From Dehalococcoidia bacterium (GTDB lineage: Bacteria > Chloroflexota > Dehalococcoidia > Bin125): a stretch of DNA of 64,000 bases. The translations under genes and the position numbers were made by a program. The DNA lies in NCBI GenBank assembly GCA_022825265.1, contig JAJDXE010000008.1:28883-92882 (forward strand), given 5' to 3'. Each line of letters starts with the position of its first letter. Position 1 is the first letter of the stretch. A model generated the notes under the pieces. It searched no databases. It was not told where the DNA came from and saw only the letters and a program-made list of their open reading frames with translations. Below, in pieces: positions 26,116-35,768 of this stretch.

Positions 26116-26937
26116 ATGAACGCCGCCGAACACTACCGCGCGATGGTCAGCGCGTGCCAGGAACAGCAGGCGCGGCTGGCGACGCCGTATGGCGAATCCT
26201 ATTGGGACCGGTTTGCACACACCTATCGGTTCGACCCGAATCGGCTGCCTGAGATGTCAATCCGAGAAGTGATACGCCGCATGGAGATGGAGGATGAGAT
26301 CATTGAAATCGGCGGAGGCGCGGGTCGCGTCGGCCTGCCGCTACGGCTGCGAGGCAAGTCGTTGCGCAACGTGGAGCCGTCGGCAGCGATGCGCGAGCAG
26401 TTTCGGCTCACGGTCTGGCAACACCAGATCGAACATGCCGAAGCGATCGCTTCCCCGTGGCCCATGAGCGAGTCAATCAGCGCCGATCTCGTGGTCACGG
26501 CTGACGTGACCTACTTCATCTCCGAGATCGAACCGTTTTTGCGGGCGATGCACGAGGCTGCCCGGCGACGAGCGGCCATTCTGACCTGGACGGTTCCGCC
26601 GCCGAATGTGAACGTCAAGTTGTTTCAACTCGCCTTCGGCGAGACACAAGCGCCGTCGCCAGGCTTCCGCGAACTGTTGCCTGTCCTCTGGGAAATGGGA
26701 ATCGTGCCTGATGTGCTGGTGGTCAACGACGAACCATTCGCCTGGCCGGAGCGTCGTCCGACCAACGATGACGAGGCGTTGGAATTCGTCTACAACGAAC
26801 TCAGTCCTCGTGACGAAGGAGCAGTTGCCGAGCGTCTGCGTCCGCTGATCGGCGAGCTGTTCATGCGCGACGACGCCTACTTCCCGACCTGGCGTACGCC
26901 GTCGCGGGCGATGCTCATCACCTGGCGGACCGACTGA
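26116..26937 (+). CDS. SAM-dependent methyltransferase-like protein
   Basis: The 273-aa product has a class I motif I, DEIIEIGGGAGRVGLPLRLRG (about residues 60-80), then a NVEPSAAMREQF acidic-loop region and SADLVVTADVTYFI in motif IV position. The fold is clear, the substrate not. ATG 26116 is chosen because GGAGGAG ends 6 nt upstream; ATGs at 26092 and 26098 lack a site. A TACGCT box at 26070-26075 may be the -10. It is divergent from the tandem cyclophilin. Confidence 0.8.
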   Translation: MNAAEHYRAMVSACQEQQARLATPYGESYWDRFAHTYRFDPNRLPEMSIREVIRRMEMEDEIIEIGGGAGRVGLPLRLRGKSLRNVEPSAAMREQFRLTVWQHQIEHAEAIASPWPMSESISADLVVTADVTYFISEIEPFLRAMHEAARRRAAILTWTVPPPNVNVKLFQLAFGETQAPSPGFRELLPVLWEMGIVPDVLVVNDEPFAWPERRPTNDDEALEFVYNELSPRDEGAVAERLRPLIGELFMRDDAYFPTWRTPSRAMLITWRTD

Positions 26938-26957
26938 CTGAGGGAACGAGCGGTACC

Positions 26958-27032
26958 TGGTACCCCCGGTAGGATTCGAACCTACGCTCCCGGCTCCGGA
27001 GGCCGGTGCTCTATCCCCTGAGCTACGGGGGC
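26958..27032 (-). tRNA. tRNA-Arg (CCG)
   Basis: On the minus strand the cloverleaf has acceptor GCCCCCG/CGGGGGT (G-U at the end), D arm GCTCAGGGGATAGAGC, anticodon stem CCGGC/GCCGG with loop CTCCGGA (anticodon CCG), T arm GTAGG-TTCGAAT-CCTAC, discriminator A and encoded CCA. It lies convergent with the methyltransferase gene. Confidence 0.97.
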
Positions 27033-27105
27033 TCGGAACGTCACGATATCACCGGGCGCAACCCATCCATCCGCCTGCGCCGACGCGAAGACGGACCGGC
27101 GGCAG

Positions 27106-29112
27106 TCAGGTACCGAGGACGCCGCCGTCGTCCTTGAATGCGGCGACCACGCTTGGGCGGGGGAAGTCGCCGTCGGGCCATGTGCTGCTCGGCTGGTCCA
27201 GACCGTCGCCCTCGCCCGGGTGCTGAACGCTGACGAAGAGCGTCTTGAAGTCGGGTGTGAAGACGTGACCGGCCAGTTCGCCCTCGGGCACGCCTGTCAT
27301 GAAGCGGCGCACGCGGCCGCGCTCCGGACCCGACGTCGGCACGGCGTAGACGGAGTCGGCCTGACCGAGTTTGCCCGGCTGACCATCGGTGGCGATCCAG
27401 AGGTTGCCGTGGCCGTCGATCGCCAGGTTGTCGGGCGAGGAGATCGAGTCGAGCTGGCTCTGGTCGAATCCCGCGAAGTAGGTGTTGTCCTCCTCGTTGG
27501 ACGGGTCGCCACAGAGGATGAAGATGTCCCAGGTGAACAGTCGCGAACCCGCGTCGCCGCCATTCTCGGTGAGTTCGAGGATGTGCCCGTGCGCATTCGG
27601 ACCGCGTGGGTTGGAGCTGTCAATACCATTCGCACGACCGAACTCGTCAACCGATGGCTCCGCGGTGCGTTTGGTGTTGTTGGTCAAGGCGATGTAGACG
27701 CGGTGGTTGATCGGGTTGACCTCGATGTCCTCCGGCCGGTCCATCGGCGTGGCGCCGACGGCGTCGGCGGCTTCGCGAGTGAAGGTGGCGACGCCGGCGT
27801 TGGTCCAGGTCGCGAGCGGACCGCTGCCAGCGCTGAGCGGCAGCCACTCGCCGCTGCCGTCATCGTTGAACTTGCCGACATAGAGCGTGCCGTTCGAGAG
27901 CAGATCGAGGTTCGCCGAGCGGTTGAAGATGTTGTAGCGGTCGTTGCTGACGAACTTGTAGATGTAGTCGAAGCGCTGGTCGTCGCCGGAGTAGACGACG
28001 ACGCGACCGTCGTCGGACAGCGTCACTGTCGCCGCCTCGTGCTTGAAGCGCCCCATGGCGGTGTGCTTGCGCGGCGTGAACGACGGATCGTAAGGGTCGA
28101 CCTCGACCAGGTAGCCGAAGCGGTTGATCTCGTTGGAGTCCGTGCTCAGATCGAAGCGATCAACGAAGTCTTCCCAGTGCCGCCGCGATTCGCCTGAAGG
28201 CACACCGTAGCGGTCCGCGCCGCGCACGCCCTCGGCATTGCCGAAGTACTGGTGGAAGTTCTCCTCGGCAGTCAGGATCGTGCCCCAGGGGGTCTGACCG
28301 CCGGAGCAGTTGTTGAGCATCCCGAGCACGGTCTTGCCGGTCGGGTCGGCGTCGGTGATCGTGTAGATGCTGTCAGCGCCGGGGCCGGTCAGGAGCATCG
28401 GCGTGTCGCCGGTGATCCGGCGATTGAGCCGCGACGACTGATCGTAGGACCAGGAACCGTCCGCGTCGCGCGAGACCTCGACGATCGACATGCCGTGCGA
28501 GGCGATCTCGATGGCGACCTGCTCTTCGGTAACTGCGTCGGAGTCGTAGCCCGGGAACATCTCGGAGCCACTGGTGTACTCGTGGTTGACCGCGAGCAGT
28601 CCGCGATGGCTCTGACCGGGGAGCATCGTGAAGAAGCCGTTGTAGTCGCAGTTGAAGCCGAACTGTTTGGCCGCCGCTTCAGCCGTCTGCCCCGTCAAGC
28701 TGAACTCCGGCGCACCGGGCAGCACGCCGTCGCCCCAACGGATAATCACGTTCGAGCTGTAACCCTCGGACACGTTGATTGTGTCCTCGTTGTCATGAGG
28801 GATGCTCTGCAGACCGACGCTGCTCGAGGCCGCGCTGGCGGCACTGGTCAATGGAGCGGAGCCGAAAATCTGGGAACCCAGCGGCGAGGTGCTGAGGGCC
28901 AGTAGGGGCGCGCCGGCGATCGTCGCCTTGACCAGCGAACGTCGAGAGATGCGACGATTGAGAATAGCTGCGAAGGGCTCGTTGCCGCTCTTGTTGGGGG
29001 CCGGCCTAAAGCAGTCGTCGTTGCACGAGATTGCGCAATGGTACGCAGACCTCGCCTGGCGCGAGACCCAGTTCAGTGGCGCAAATCCGCGCGAGGAGTG
29101 GTCGTTGCTCAT
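27106..29112 (-). CDS. phoX: PhoX-family alkaline phosphatase, Tat-exported
   Basis: The 668-aa product is a PhoX/DUF839 protein with GFFTMLPGQSHRGLLAVNHEYT, NNCSGGQTPWGTILTAEENFHQYFGN (metal-ligand Cys and Glu), and CGDPSNEEDNTYFAGF. A twin-arginine signal sits unusually deep (RRISRRSLVKATIAGAPLLAL, Arg57-58), after a leader with three cysteines (C26, C30, C34). PhoX hydrolyses phosphomonoesters with an iron-calcium centre outside the cytoplasm and serves phosphate scavenging. A GGGAAAGGGAAG ribosome site precedes the ATG. No Pho-box array was recognised. Confidence 0.93.
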   Translation of the reverse strand: MSNDHSSRGFAPLNWVSRQARSAYHCAISCNDDCFRPAPNKSGNEPFAAILNRRISRRSLVKATIAGAPLLALSTSPLGSQIFGSAPLTSAASAASSSVGLQSIPHDNEDTINVSEGYSSNVIIRWGDGVLPGAPEFSLTGQTAEAAAKQFGFNCDYNGFFTMLPGQSHRGLLAVNHEYTSGSEMFPGYDSDAVTEEQVAIEIASHGMSIVEVSRDADGSWSYDQSSRLNRRITGDTPMLLTGPGADSIYTITDADPTGKTVLGMLNNCSGGQTPWGTILTAEENFHQYFGNAEGVRGADRYGVPSGESRRHWEDFVDRFDLSTDSNEINRFGYLVEVDPYDPSFTPRKHTAMGRFKHEAATVTLSDDGRVVVYSGDDQRFDYIYKFVSNDRYNIFNRSANLDLLSNGTLYVGKFNDDGSGEWLPLSAGSGPLATWTNAGVATFTREAADAVGATPMDRPEDIEVNPINHRVYIALTNNTKRTAEPSVDEFGRANGIDSSNPRGPNAHGHILELTENGGDAGSRLFTWDIFILCGDPSNEEDNTYFAGFDQSQLDSISSPDNLAIDGHGNLWIATDGQPGKLGQADSVYAVPTSGPERGRVRRFMTGVPEGELAGHVFTPDFKTLFVSVQHPGEGDGLDQPSSTWPDGDFPRPSVVAAFKDDGGVLGT

Positions 29113-29282
29113 ACGGTTCTTCCCTTTCCCGCTCTGTTCCCTGGCGACTGCGCCAGCTGCTCAAGGCAGGGTAGGAATCACTCGACCGCGCGCGGATTAA
29201 CGAACTGGAGTCACGAGGTAAAGCTCTCCGTAACAGGAAGTGAACGATCGATAAACGTCTCTCCACCGTCGCGCGGAGCGAG

Positions 29283-30836
29283 TCAGTTCAGATTGGATCT
29301 CCGCCGATACTGCACGGCCTCGGCCACGTGCTGCGCGGTAATGACTTCGGACTCCGCCAGGTCGGAGATCGTCCTCGCCACCTTGAGCACCCGATGGAAG
29401 CCCCTCGCCGAGAGGTTGAGCCGGTCGACAGCTTCCTGGATCAGGGTGCGCGCCCGATCATCGAGCATGCTGTAACAGTGCTTGTTGACCTCCCGGGCCG
29501 ACAGCGTCGCATTGGCGTTCGGCCCGCTCTCGCCGAATCGCTGCCGCTGGACATTGCGGGCCTGGACGACGCGCCGTCGGACCTCTGACGACGGCTCCGC
29601 GCTCGGCGGCGCCGCCTGAGTTGGCGACTCCATCAGCTTCTGCACGTCGACCCGAGGCACATCGACGAACAGGTCGATGCGGTCCAGCACGGGACCGGAG
29701 ATCCTCCGCTGGTAGCGGTACACGGCCCCGTCGGTGCAGGTGCAATGTTGATCCGACCCGAAGTTTCCGCAGGGACAAGGGTTCATCGCGCCAATCAGGC
29801 AGATGTCCGCGGGATAGGTCACCGTCCCGTGAGCCCGCGAAATCGTAATGTGCCGATCCTCGAGCGGCTGCCGCATGGTTTCCAGCGCGCGCACCGAGAA
29901 TTCGGGCAGCTCATCAAGAAACAGCACGCCGCGATGAGCCATCGTCACCTCGCCCGGTCGCAGGCGCTGTCCGCCGCCGACCAGACCGGCATTCGAGATC
30001 GTGTGATGCGGCGCGCGGAACGGCCGCTCGCGGATCAGTGTGCTGCCGCCGGTCATACCCGAGATCGACGCAATCTTCGTCACTTCGAGCGCCTCCTGCG
30101 TCGTCAGCGGCGGCAGAATCCCGGGCAAGCACGATGCCAGCAGCGTCTTGCCTGCTCCCGGCGGACCGCTCATCAACAGGTTGTGCCCGCCCGCTGCTGC
30201 CACTTCCAGCGCGCGCTTGACGTGTTCCTGCCCGCGCACATCGGAGAAATCCTTACCGTCGTAGCTGGATCCGGGATCCTCCTCGCACACGTGGCTCGTC
30301 CGCCAGATCGCGTCGCTGAGCGGCCGCTCCTCGGTGGCGATCTCAATCCAGTCCCGCAACGAATCAACCGCCACGACCTCGATGCCCTCGATCAGCGACG
30401 CCTCCTCGGCGTCTACTTTGGGCACCACGATCCGTCGCACCGAGGCGTCGCGAGCCGCCGCCGCTACCGACAGTACGCCGCGCACGTGTCGGAGTTCGCC
30501 GTCCAGCGCCAGTTCCCCCAGGAACAGGGTGTCCTTCACCGCAGACTCGCAGACCTGTCCCGTGGCAACCAGCATGCCCACAGCGATCGGCAAGTCGTAG
30601 CCTGCGCCCTCCTTGCGGATATGCGCCGGCGCGAGATTGACCGTCACGCGCTTGGTCGGAAATCCCGCTCCTGCATTGCGAATCGCCGAGCGAACTCGTT
30701 CCCGTGCCTCGTCGACGGCCGCATCCGGCAAGCCCACAATCGTTGTCTTGGGCATGCCGGACGAGATATCGACCTCGACGCAAATCGGCGCTCCGTCAAG
30801 CCCGATGACTGCTCCACCATTGACTCGAGTGTGCAT
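29283..30836 (-). CDS. comM: YifB/ComM-family Mg-chelatase-like AAA+ ATPase
   Basis: The 517-aa product has the N-terminal ChlI-like domain (VNGGAVIGLDGAPICVEVDISSGMP), a Walker A SGPPGAGKT, Walker B GVLFLDELPEF, an arginine-finger region and a Cys-rich CPCGNFGSDQHCTC. The C-terminal domain ends with LNLSARGFHRVLKVARTISD. ComM homologues are hexameric helicases aiding branch migration in natural transformation. The full length (about 500) is normal. A perfect GAGGAGGT precedes the ATG. Confidence 0.93.
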   Translation of the reverse strand: MHTRVNGGAVIGLDGAPICVEVDISSGMPKTTIVGLPDAAVDEARERVRSAIRNAGAGFPTKRVTVNLAPAHIRKEGAGYDLPIAVGMLVATGQVCESAVKDTLFLGELALDGELRHVRGVLSVAAAARDASVRRIVVPKVDAEEASLIEGIEVVAVDSLRDWIEIATEERPLSDAIWRTSHVCEEDPGSSYDGKDFSDVRGQEHVKRALEVAAAGGHNLLMSGPPGAGKTLLASCLPGILPPLTTQEALEVTKIASISGMTGGSTLIRERPFRAPHHTISNAGLVGGGQRLRPGEVTMAHRGVLFLDELPEFSVRALETMRQPLEDRHITISRAHGTVTYPADICLIGAMNPCPCGNFGSDQHCTCTDGAVYRYQRRISGPVLDRIDLFVDVPRVDVQKLMESPTQAAPPSAEPSSEVRRRVVQARNVQRQRFGESGPNANATLSAREVNKHCYSMLDDRARTLIQEAVDRLNLSARGFHRVLKVARTISDLAESEVITAQHVAEAVQYRRRSNLN

Positions 30837-30990
30837 TCACAACCTCCTCAGATTTCCGTGTAGGACACAGATATCAAACCTGCGTTCTCTACCTACCAGT
30901 ACCATAGAACACGAATTCTCTGTCTGGCAAGTTCTCATTCCACCATGAAGTTCGAATCGTGCTTAGACTCTCCTGAGTGGAGCACAACTG

Positions 30991-32124
30991 ATGACCAATA
31001 ACTCATACCCCGTCCTCGATAGCGGCCTGGCCTTCTTCAATCACGCTGGAGTCTCGCCGCTGCCGGCCGACGTCGCCCAGGCTGTTCACGACTACGCCGA
31101 CCAGGCAGCGCGCTCGGGCTACTTTGGCTCGACCTGGATGGACGACATGGCGGACTTTCGCCAGGTCTCGGCCGATCTGATCGGCGCCCGCAGCCCAGAC
31201 GAAATCGCGTTCGTGCCCAACACGGCCACCGGCGTGTCTGTGTCAGCCGGCGCGCTCAACTTGCAGGACGGCGACCGAATCCTCGTGACCGACGCCGAGT
31301 ATCCCTCGAATCGGCACTTTTACAACGCGCTGCGGCAAAGCGGTGTCGAACTCGATGTTGTGCATCAACAGGATGACGGTCGCATCCCGACCGAGGACAT
31401 CATCTCTGCGGTGAGCCAGCGCACCAAGTTGGTCGGCATTTCGCATGTCCAATGGGGCAGCGGCTTCCGATCGAATCTGCGACCGATCGCCGACGCGGTT
31501 CATGCTGTCGGCGGCCTGCTGTCGGTCGACGCGATTCAGTCGGCCGGCGCGCTTCCGGTCAACGTCGTCGAAGACGACGTCGACATCCTGGCCGCCGGAG
31601 GACACAAGTGGATGCTGGGACCAACCGGCTCGGGCATGCTCTACATCAAAGAAGAACTGATCGACGGCCTCATCCCACCGGTGTTGGGAGCCAACAGCAT
31701 GGACGGCGGTCTGTCGGCGGGCAACGAGGAGTTGATCCTCTCGCCGACGGCGTCGCGCTTCGAGCCCGGCGCAACTCCGACAGCAGCGATGCTGGGCATG
31801 CGAGCGGCGATTCGCCACTTGCTCAACATCGGCATCGACAACGTGTGGGCGCAGTTGGAATCGGTGACGGCGTATCTTTGCGATGCCCTGACCGACGCCG
31901 GCTGCCGGGTCTTCTCACCGAGGGGCGAGTCGGAGCGCAGCGGGATCGTCATTTTCGACCCGCCGCCGGAGCTCGCCGAGCGCGAGACGCTCGAGCAAAC
32001 CTGGGAACGACTGCAGGACTCTGGAATCATCACAGCGGTCCGCTTCGAGCGGCTACGCGCGTCGCCGCACTTCTACACCCCGGAGTCGGATATCGACCGG
32101 TTGGTTGCCGCGCTCAAGCCGTAG
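30991..32124 (+). CDS. Class V aminotransferase (PLP enzyme)
   Basis: The 377-aa product has the fold-type I class V signature: FFNHAGVSPLP, FVPNTATGVSV, DAIQSAGALPV and AAGGHKWMLGP with the PLP Lys. It lacks the long loop and catalytic Cys region typical of SufS, so it is nearer isopenicillin-N-epimerase-like or selenocysteine-lyase-like members. A TAGACT box at 30964-30969 and GAGTGGAG just before the ATG give a short leader. It is convergent with rel (10-nt gap). Substrate unknown. Confidence 0.88.
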   Translation: MTNNSYPVLDSGLAFFNHAGVSPLPADVAQAVHDYADQAARSGYFGSTWMDDMADFRQVSADLIGARSPDEIAFVPNTATGVSVSAGALNLQDGDRILVTDAEYPSNRHFYNALRQSGVELDVVHQQDDGRIPTEDIISAVSQRTKLVGISHVQWGSGFRSNLRPIADAVHAVGGLLSVDAIQSAGALPVNVVEDDVDILAAGGHKWMLGPTGSGMLYIKEELIDGLIPPVLGANSMDGGLSAGNEELILSPTASRFEPGATPTAAMLGMRAAIRHLLNIGIDNVWAQLESVTAYLCDALTDAGCRVFSPRGESERSGIVIFDPPPELAERETLEQTWERLQDSGIITAVRFERLRASPHFYTPESDIDRLVAALKP

Positions 32125-32134
32125 ACGACTGCGA

Positions 32135-34339
32135 CTAGTAATCGCGCTCGACACTCATCACGCCGTGAACACCGTCGAGCTTGGACATCACGCGCTGTAA
32201 CTGGCGCAGTCCGTTCGCCTCGACGGTGAATGTCAGGGTGACCGCTCCTCGGTCGGGCTCGCCGGTGACGAACGAAACCATGTTGACGTTCTCGTCGGCG
32301 CAGATCCCCGCAACGTCGCGCGCGAGACCAACGCGGTCCCAGCCCATGATCTTCAGCCGCGCCTCGGTCAACCCGCGGAACGTGTTCCAGCGGACCGGGA
32401 CGACCCGTTCATCGTCCCCGACCGAGATGATGTTGGGGCATTCGCTGCGGTGGATCGTGACGCCACGGCTGCGGGTGATAAACCCGGTAATGTCCTCGCC
32501 GACCTGGGGTGAGCAGCAGGGCGCGAGGCGCGTCAACACGTTGGAGCCGCCCAGCACCTGCACGGCGTCGGCGCTTGGCACTGCCGGCGATTCGACCATC
32601 TCGATTGCAGGGGCGGCCTCTGGCTCCTCTTCATCTGCCGACGCCACCTTGAGCGCCACCGCGTGAGCGGTCATGTCGCCAGCCCCAATCAAGGCGAGCG
32701 CGTCATCCATGGTTTTTGCGCGCGTCGCCTCGATCACTTCAGCGTCGACGCTTGACAGCTTCAAGCTGAGGCGCCGCAACTCTCGTTCGAGCTCGTCGCG
32801 GCCTCGCGCGATGTTCTCGGTCCGCGCCTGCCGGTTGAACCACTGGCGAATCTTTGTCCGCGCATGTTGTGTCGTGACGTAGCCCAGTGCGGGATTGAGC
32901 CAGTCGCGGCTGGGTCCGCGTGCTGTTCGGCTGGTCACGATTTCGACGACATCGCCGTTCTCCAGCGGGGTCGACAGTCGCGCCAGCCGTCCGTTTACCT
33001 TGGCGCCGACGCACTGGTAACCAACATCGGTGTGGATCCTGAAGGCGAAATCGAGCGGCGTGGCGCCTGAGCGCAGGGCCAAGATTTCTCCCTTGGGCGT
33101 GTGCACAAAGACCTGATCGTGGAACACATCCGAACGCAGCGTCTCGAGGAAATCGTCCGCGCCGGAGAGTTCTCCCTGCCACTCGACCAATTGACGCAAC
33201 CACGACATTCGCTCGCGGTCGTTCATCGCGTTGTGGCGATTCTCCTTGTAGGCCCAGTGGACTGCGACCCCGTATTCGGCCTCGCGATCCATGTCGTGCG
33301 TGCGAATCTGGACCTCGACTGCGTGCGATGGCGACCAGAACGCAGTCGTGTGCAGTGATTGATAACCGCTGGGTCGAGGGCTGGCGATGTAATCGTCGAA
33401 CTCACCAGGCAACGGCCGCCACAGCCCGTGCACGACGCCAAGCACTGCGTAGCAGTCGCTCGTCGTCTCGGTCAGGACACGGAGCGCCAGCAGGTCGTAG
33501 ATGTCGTCGAACGACTTGCCCTGCGCTGAGTACTTGCGAATCTTCTCGTGAATCGAGTAGAGATGCTTCACGCGCCCGCGGACCTGAGCGGATAGTCCCT
33601 GTGCCTCGAGTGCGTTTTCCAACTGCACTCGGATCTGCCCCAGGTACCGTTCCCGAGTCTGGCGTCGAGCCGCAACCAGTTCCGAGATGCGCGCATACTC
33701 TTCAGGTTCGAGGTATTTGAACGCCAGATCCTCGAGCTGCGCCCGGATTTGCCAGATCCCGAGCCGAGCGGCCAGCGGGGCGTAGATCTCCATCGTCTCG
33801 CGGGAGATCTGCACCTGCTTCTCAGGACGCATCGCATCGAGCGTACGCATGTTGTGCAGACGGTCGGCGAGCTTGACGATCACCACTCGGACGTCGTCGG
33901 CCATGGCGACAAACATCTTGCGCAGATTCTCTGCCTGGACCTCCCGGTCGATCGTCCCGGTCACCCGAGGCAGCTGCAGCGCTGATAGCTTGGTCGCCCC
34001 GTCGACTAGTTTCGCAACGTCAACACCAAACTCGGTCACCAACTGCGCGCGCGTGACGCCGCAGTCCTCCATCACATCGTGCAACAGCGCCGCTTGCAGC
34101 GCCGGTACGTCGAGCTGAAGCTCCGCGCAGGTCACCGCCGCAGCGAGCGGATGCTCGATGTAAGGATGACCGGAGCGGCGCCGATGTCCTTCGTGCTTGG
34201 TCTCGGCGTACTCGTACGCTGCCAGCACCTGGTCGCGATCCGCGGGCGCGAGGTATTGCTCCAACACGTCGACGAGCACGTCGAGCGTCGGATGCTTCTT
34301 CAAATCCACGACTTCTGCGGGGACCGTCTGGGTCGCCAT
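32135..34339 (-). CDS. rel: Bifunctional (p)ppGpp synthetase/hydrolase (Rel/SpoT)
   Basis: The 734-aa product has an HD hydrolase domain (GHPYIEHPLAAAV; LLHDVMEDCG), a synthetase domain (RPSGYQSLHT; VEVQIRTHDMDREAEYGVAVHW), TGS, a zinc-finger/helical part with LAPCCSPQVGEDITGF, and a C-terminal ACT domain. Both catalytic sites look intact, so it should make and degrade (p)ppGpp. The frame is open to 34447, but ATG 34339 follows a TATGAT box by 6 nt and starts the usual domain (MATQTVPAEV). Divergent from hisS. Confidence 0.95.
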   Translation of the reverse strand: MATQTVPAEVVDLKKHPTLDVLVDVLEQYLAPADRDQVLAAYEYAETKHEGHRRRSGHPYIEHPLAAAVTCAELQLDVPALQAALLHDVMEDCGVTRAQLVTEFGVDVAKLVDGATKLSALQLPRVTGTIDREVQAENLRKMFVAMADDVRVVIVKLADRLHNMRTLDAMRPEKQVQISRETMEIYAPLAARLGIWQIRAQLEDLAFKYLEPEEYARISELVAARRQTRERYLGQIRVQLENALEAQGLSAQVRGRVKHLYSIHEKIRKYSAQGKSFDDIYDLLALRVLTETTSDCYAVLGVVHGLWRPLPGEFDDYIASPRPSGYQSLHTTAFWSPSHAVEVQIRTHDMDREAEYGVAVHWAYKENRHNAMNDRERMSWLRQLVEWQGELSGADDFLETLRSDVFHDQVFVHTPKGEILALRSGATPLDFAFRIHTDVGYQCVGAKVNGRLARLSTPLENGDVVEIVTSRTARGPSRDWLNPALGYVTTQHARTKIRQWFNRQARTENIARGRDELERELRRLSLKLSSVDAEVIEATRAKTMDDALALIGAGDMTAHAVALKVASADEEEPEAAPAIEMVESPAVPSADAVQVLGGSNVLTRLAPCCSPQVGEDITGFITRSRGVTIHRSECPNIISVGDDERVVPVRWNTFRGLTEARLKIMGWDRVGLARDVAGICADENVNMVSFVTGEPDRGAVTLTFTVEANGLRQLQRVMSKLDGVHGVMSVERDY

Positions 34340-34345
34340 GGATCG

Positions 34346-34373
34346 ATCATACAAAGCTGAGAGCATCGTCCAA
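34346..34373 (-). promoter_or_regulatory. rel promoter, probably leaderless
   Basis: On the minus strand TTGGAC (34368-34373) and TATGAT (34346-34351) are 16 bp apart. The -10 ends 6 nt before the rel ATG, which leaves no room for a ribosome-binding sequence. Confidence 0.6.
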
Positions 34374-34449
34374 CTGTTTACTCCCGCGCACACGTTTGCG
34401 GGAGCGTGAACTTCAACCTCGTCTGTACGATGAGATCTGAGGATCAACG

Positions 34450-35760
34450 ATGAGCAGCTCCCCGACGCGACAGTTTCAGACCCCTCGCGGCACGCGCGAC
34501 CTTCTGCCGGAGGACTACGACATCCATCGCCACATCCTCGAACACGCGCGTGAACAGGCGCGCCTGGCCGGATTTGGATTCATCGAACCACCAACATTCG
34601 AGCAGGCCGAGCTGTTCGCCCGCGGCGTCGGCGAGGGCACCGACATCGTCGAAAAAGAGATGTACATCTTCGACGATCGGGGAGGCGACCGGCTCGCGCT
34701 TCGACCTGAGGGCACCGCCTCGGTCTGCCGCGTATACCTACAACATGGCATGGCCAACCTCAGCCAACCGGTCAAGCTGGCCTATCATCTGCCGATCTTC
34801 CGCTATGAGCGTCCGCAGGCCGGACGCTTCCGCCAGCACACGCAGTTCGGAGTCGAAGCCATTGGCGTCCGCGATGCCGCGCTGGACGCCGAAGTGATCG
34901 ATCTTGGCTGGCGAGTCGCCGAGTCGCTTGGCCTGACCGACCTCAAGATCCTGCTCAACAGTATCGGCGATATCCAGGATCGCCGGGCATACGTTCCACT
35001 GCTCAAGGAGCACTTCGAGCCGCATCTCGACCGCATCGCTCCAGACGATCAAGCGCGCTGGGATCGAGCACCGATGCGCCTGCTCGACAGCAAGGACGAC
35101 CGCACCAAGCCGTTCCAGATTGGCGCTCCGGTCATCACCGACCACCTCCGCGCGGAGTCTGCGGCCTACTACGACGCAGTCAAGTCCCACCTCGAGGCGC
35201 TCGGCATTCCCTACGAGGAACGTCCGACGCTCGTCAGGGGTCTCGATTACTACACCCACACGGTGTTTGAAATCGTCCCAGCCGACGCCGACGGTTCCCA
35301 GGTCACGGTCCTCGCCGGCGGCCGTTACGACGGCCTGATCGAGCAGATCGGCGGTCCGCCCACGCCGGGTATCGGCTTCGGCATGGGCCTCGAGCGAATG
35401 GCTCACCACCTACGGGAACAGGGATTGACACCCGACAGCGATTCCGCAACTGAGGTATTGATCGCCACACTGGGCGATGGCGCCGACATCGCCGCCTCGA
35501 AGATCGCCGGCAATCTACGCCGCCAGGGCGTCGCAGCGACGCTGGCATTCGGCGGCCGTTCGCTCAAGGCCCAGCTTCGACAGGCCAATCGATCCGGCGC
35601 TCGCTTCGCCGTGATCGCCGGCGTACGCGACCTCGCCGAGGGCAACGTCACCATCCGTGACTTGCAGACCTCCGACCAACGCCAGGTCGCGCTCGACGCC
35701 GTTGTCGGAGAGCTGACGGGCGAGTTAGCCAGCCCTGCATATACTCGGCCTCAGGACTGA
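34450..35760 (+). CDS. hisS: Histidyl-tRNA synthetase
   Basis: The 436-aa product starts FQTPRGTRDLLPED, then has the class II motif 2 region IFRYERPQAGRFRQHTQFG, the histidine-specific VRGLDYYTHTVFE and AGGRYDGLIEQIGG, and a C-terminal anticodon-binding domain. It charges tRNA-His. TGAGGA precedes the ATG and TACGAT at 34426-34431 may be its -10. It is followed after 8 nt by prfA. Confidence 0.96.
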   Translation: MSSSPTRQFQTPRGTRDLLPEDYDIHRHILEHAREQARLAGFGFIEPPTFEQAELFARGVGEGTDIVEKEMYIFDDRGGDRLALRPEGTASVCRVYLQHGMANLSQPVKLAYHLPIFRYERPQAGRFRQHTQFGVEAIGVRDAALDAEVIDLGWRVAESLGLTDLKILLNSIGDIQDRRAYVPLLKEHFEPHLDRIAPDDQARWDRAPMRLLDSKDDRTKPFQIGAPVITDHLRAESAAYYDAVKSHLEALGIPYEERPTLVRGLDYYTHTVFEIVPADADGSQVTVLAGGRYDGLIEQIGGPPTPGIGFGMGLERMAHHLREQGLTPDSDSATEVLIATLGDGADIAASKIAGNLRRQGVAATLAFGGRSLKAQLRQANRSGARFAVIAGVRDLAEGNVTIRDLQTSDQRQVALDAVVGELTGELASPAYTRPQD

Positions 35761-35768
35761 GGCACAAC

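Noticed and set aside
30907..30918. GAAC-ACGA-ATTC upstream of comM, close to the Gram-positive LexA box
   Set aside because: It matches 7 of 8 fixed positions but is a single site, and no lexA or SOS gene is nearby; chance is likely at this level.
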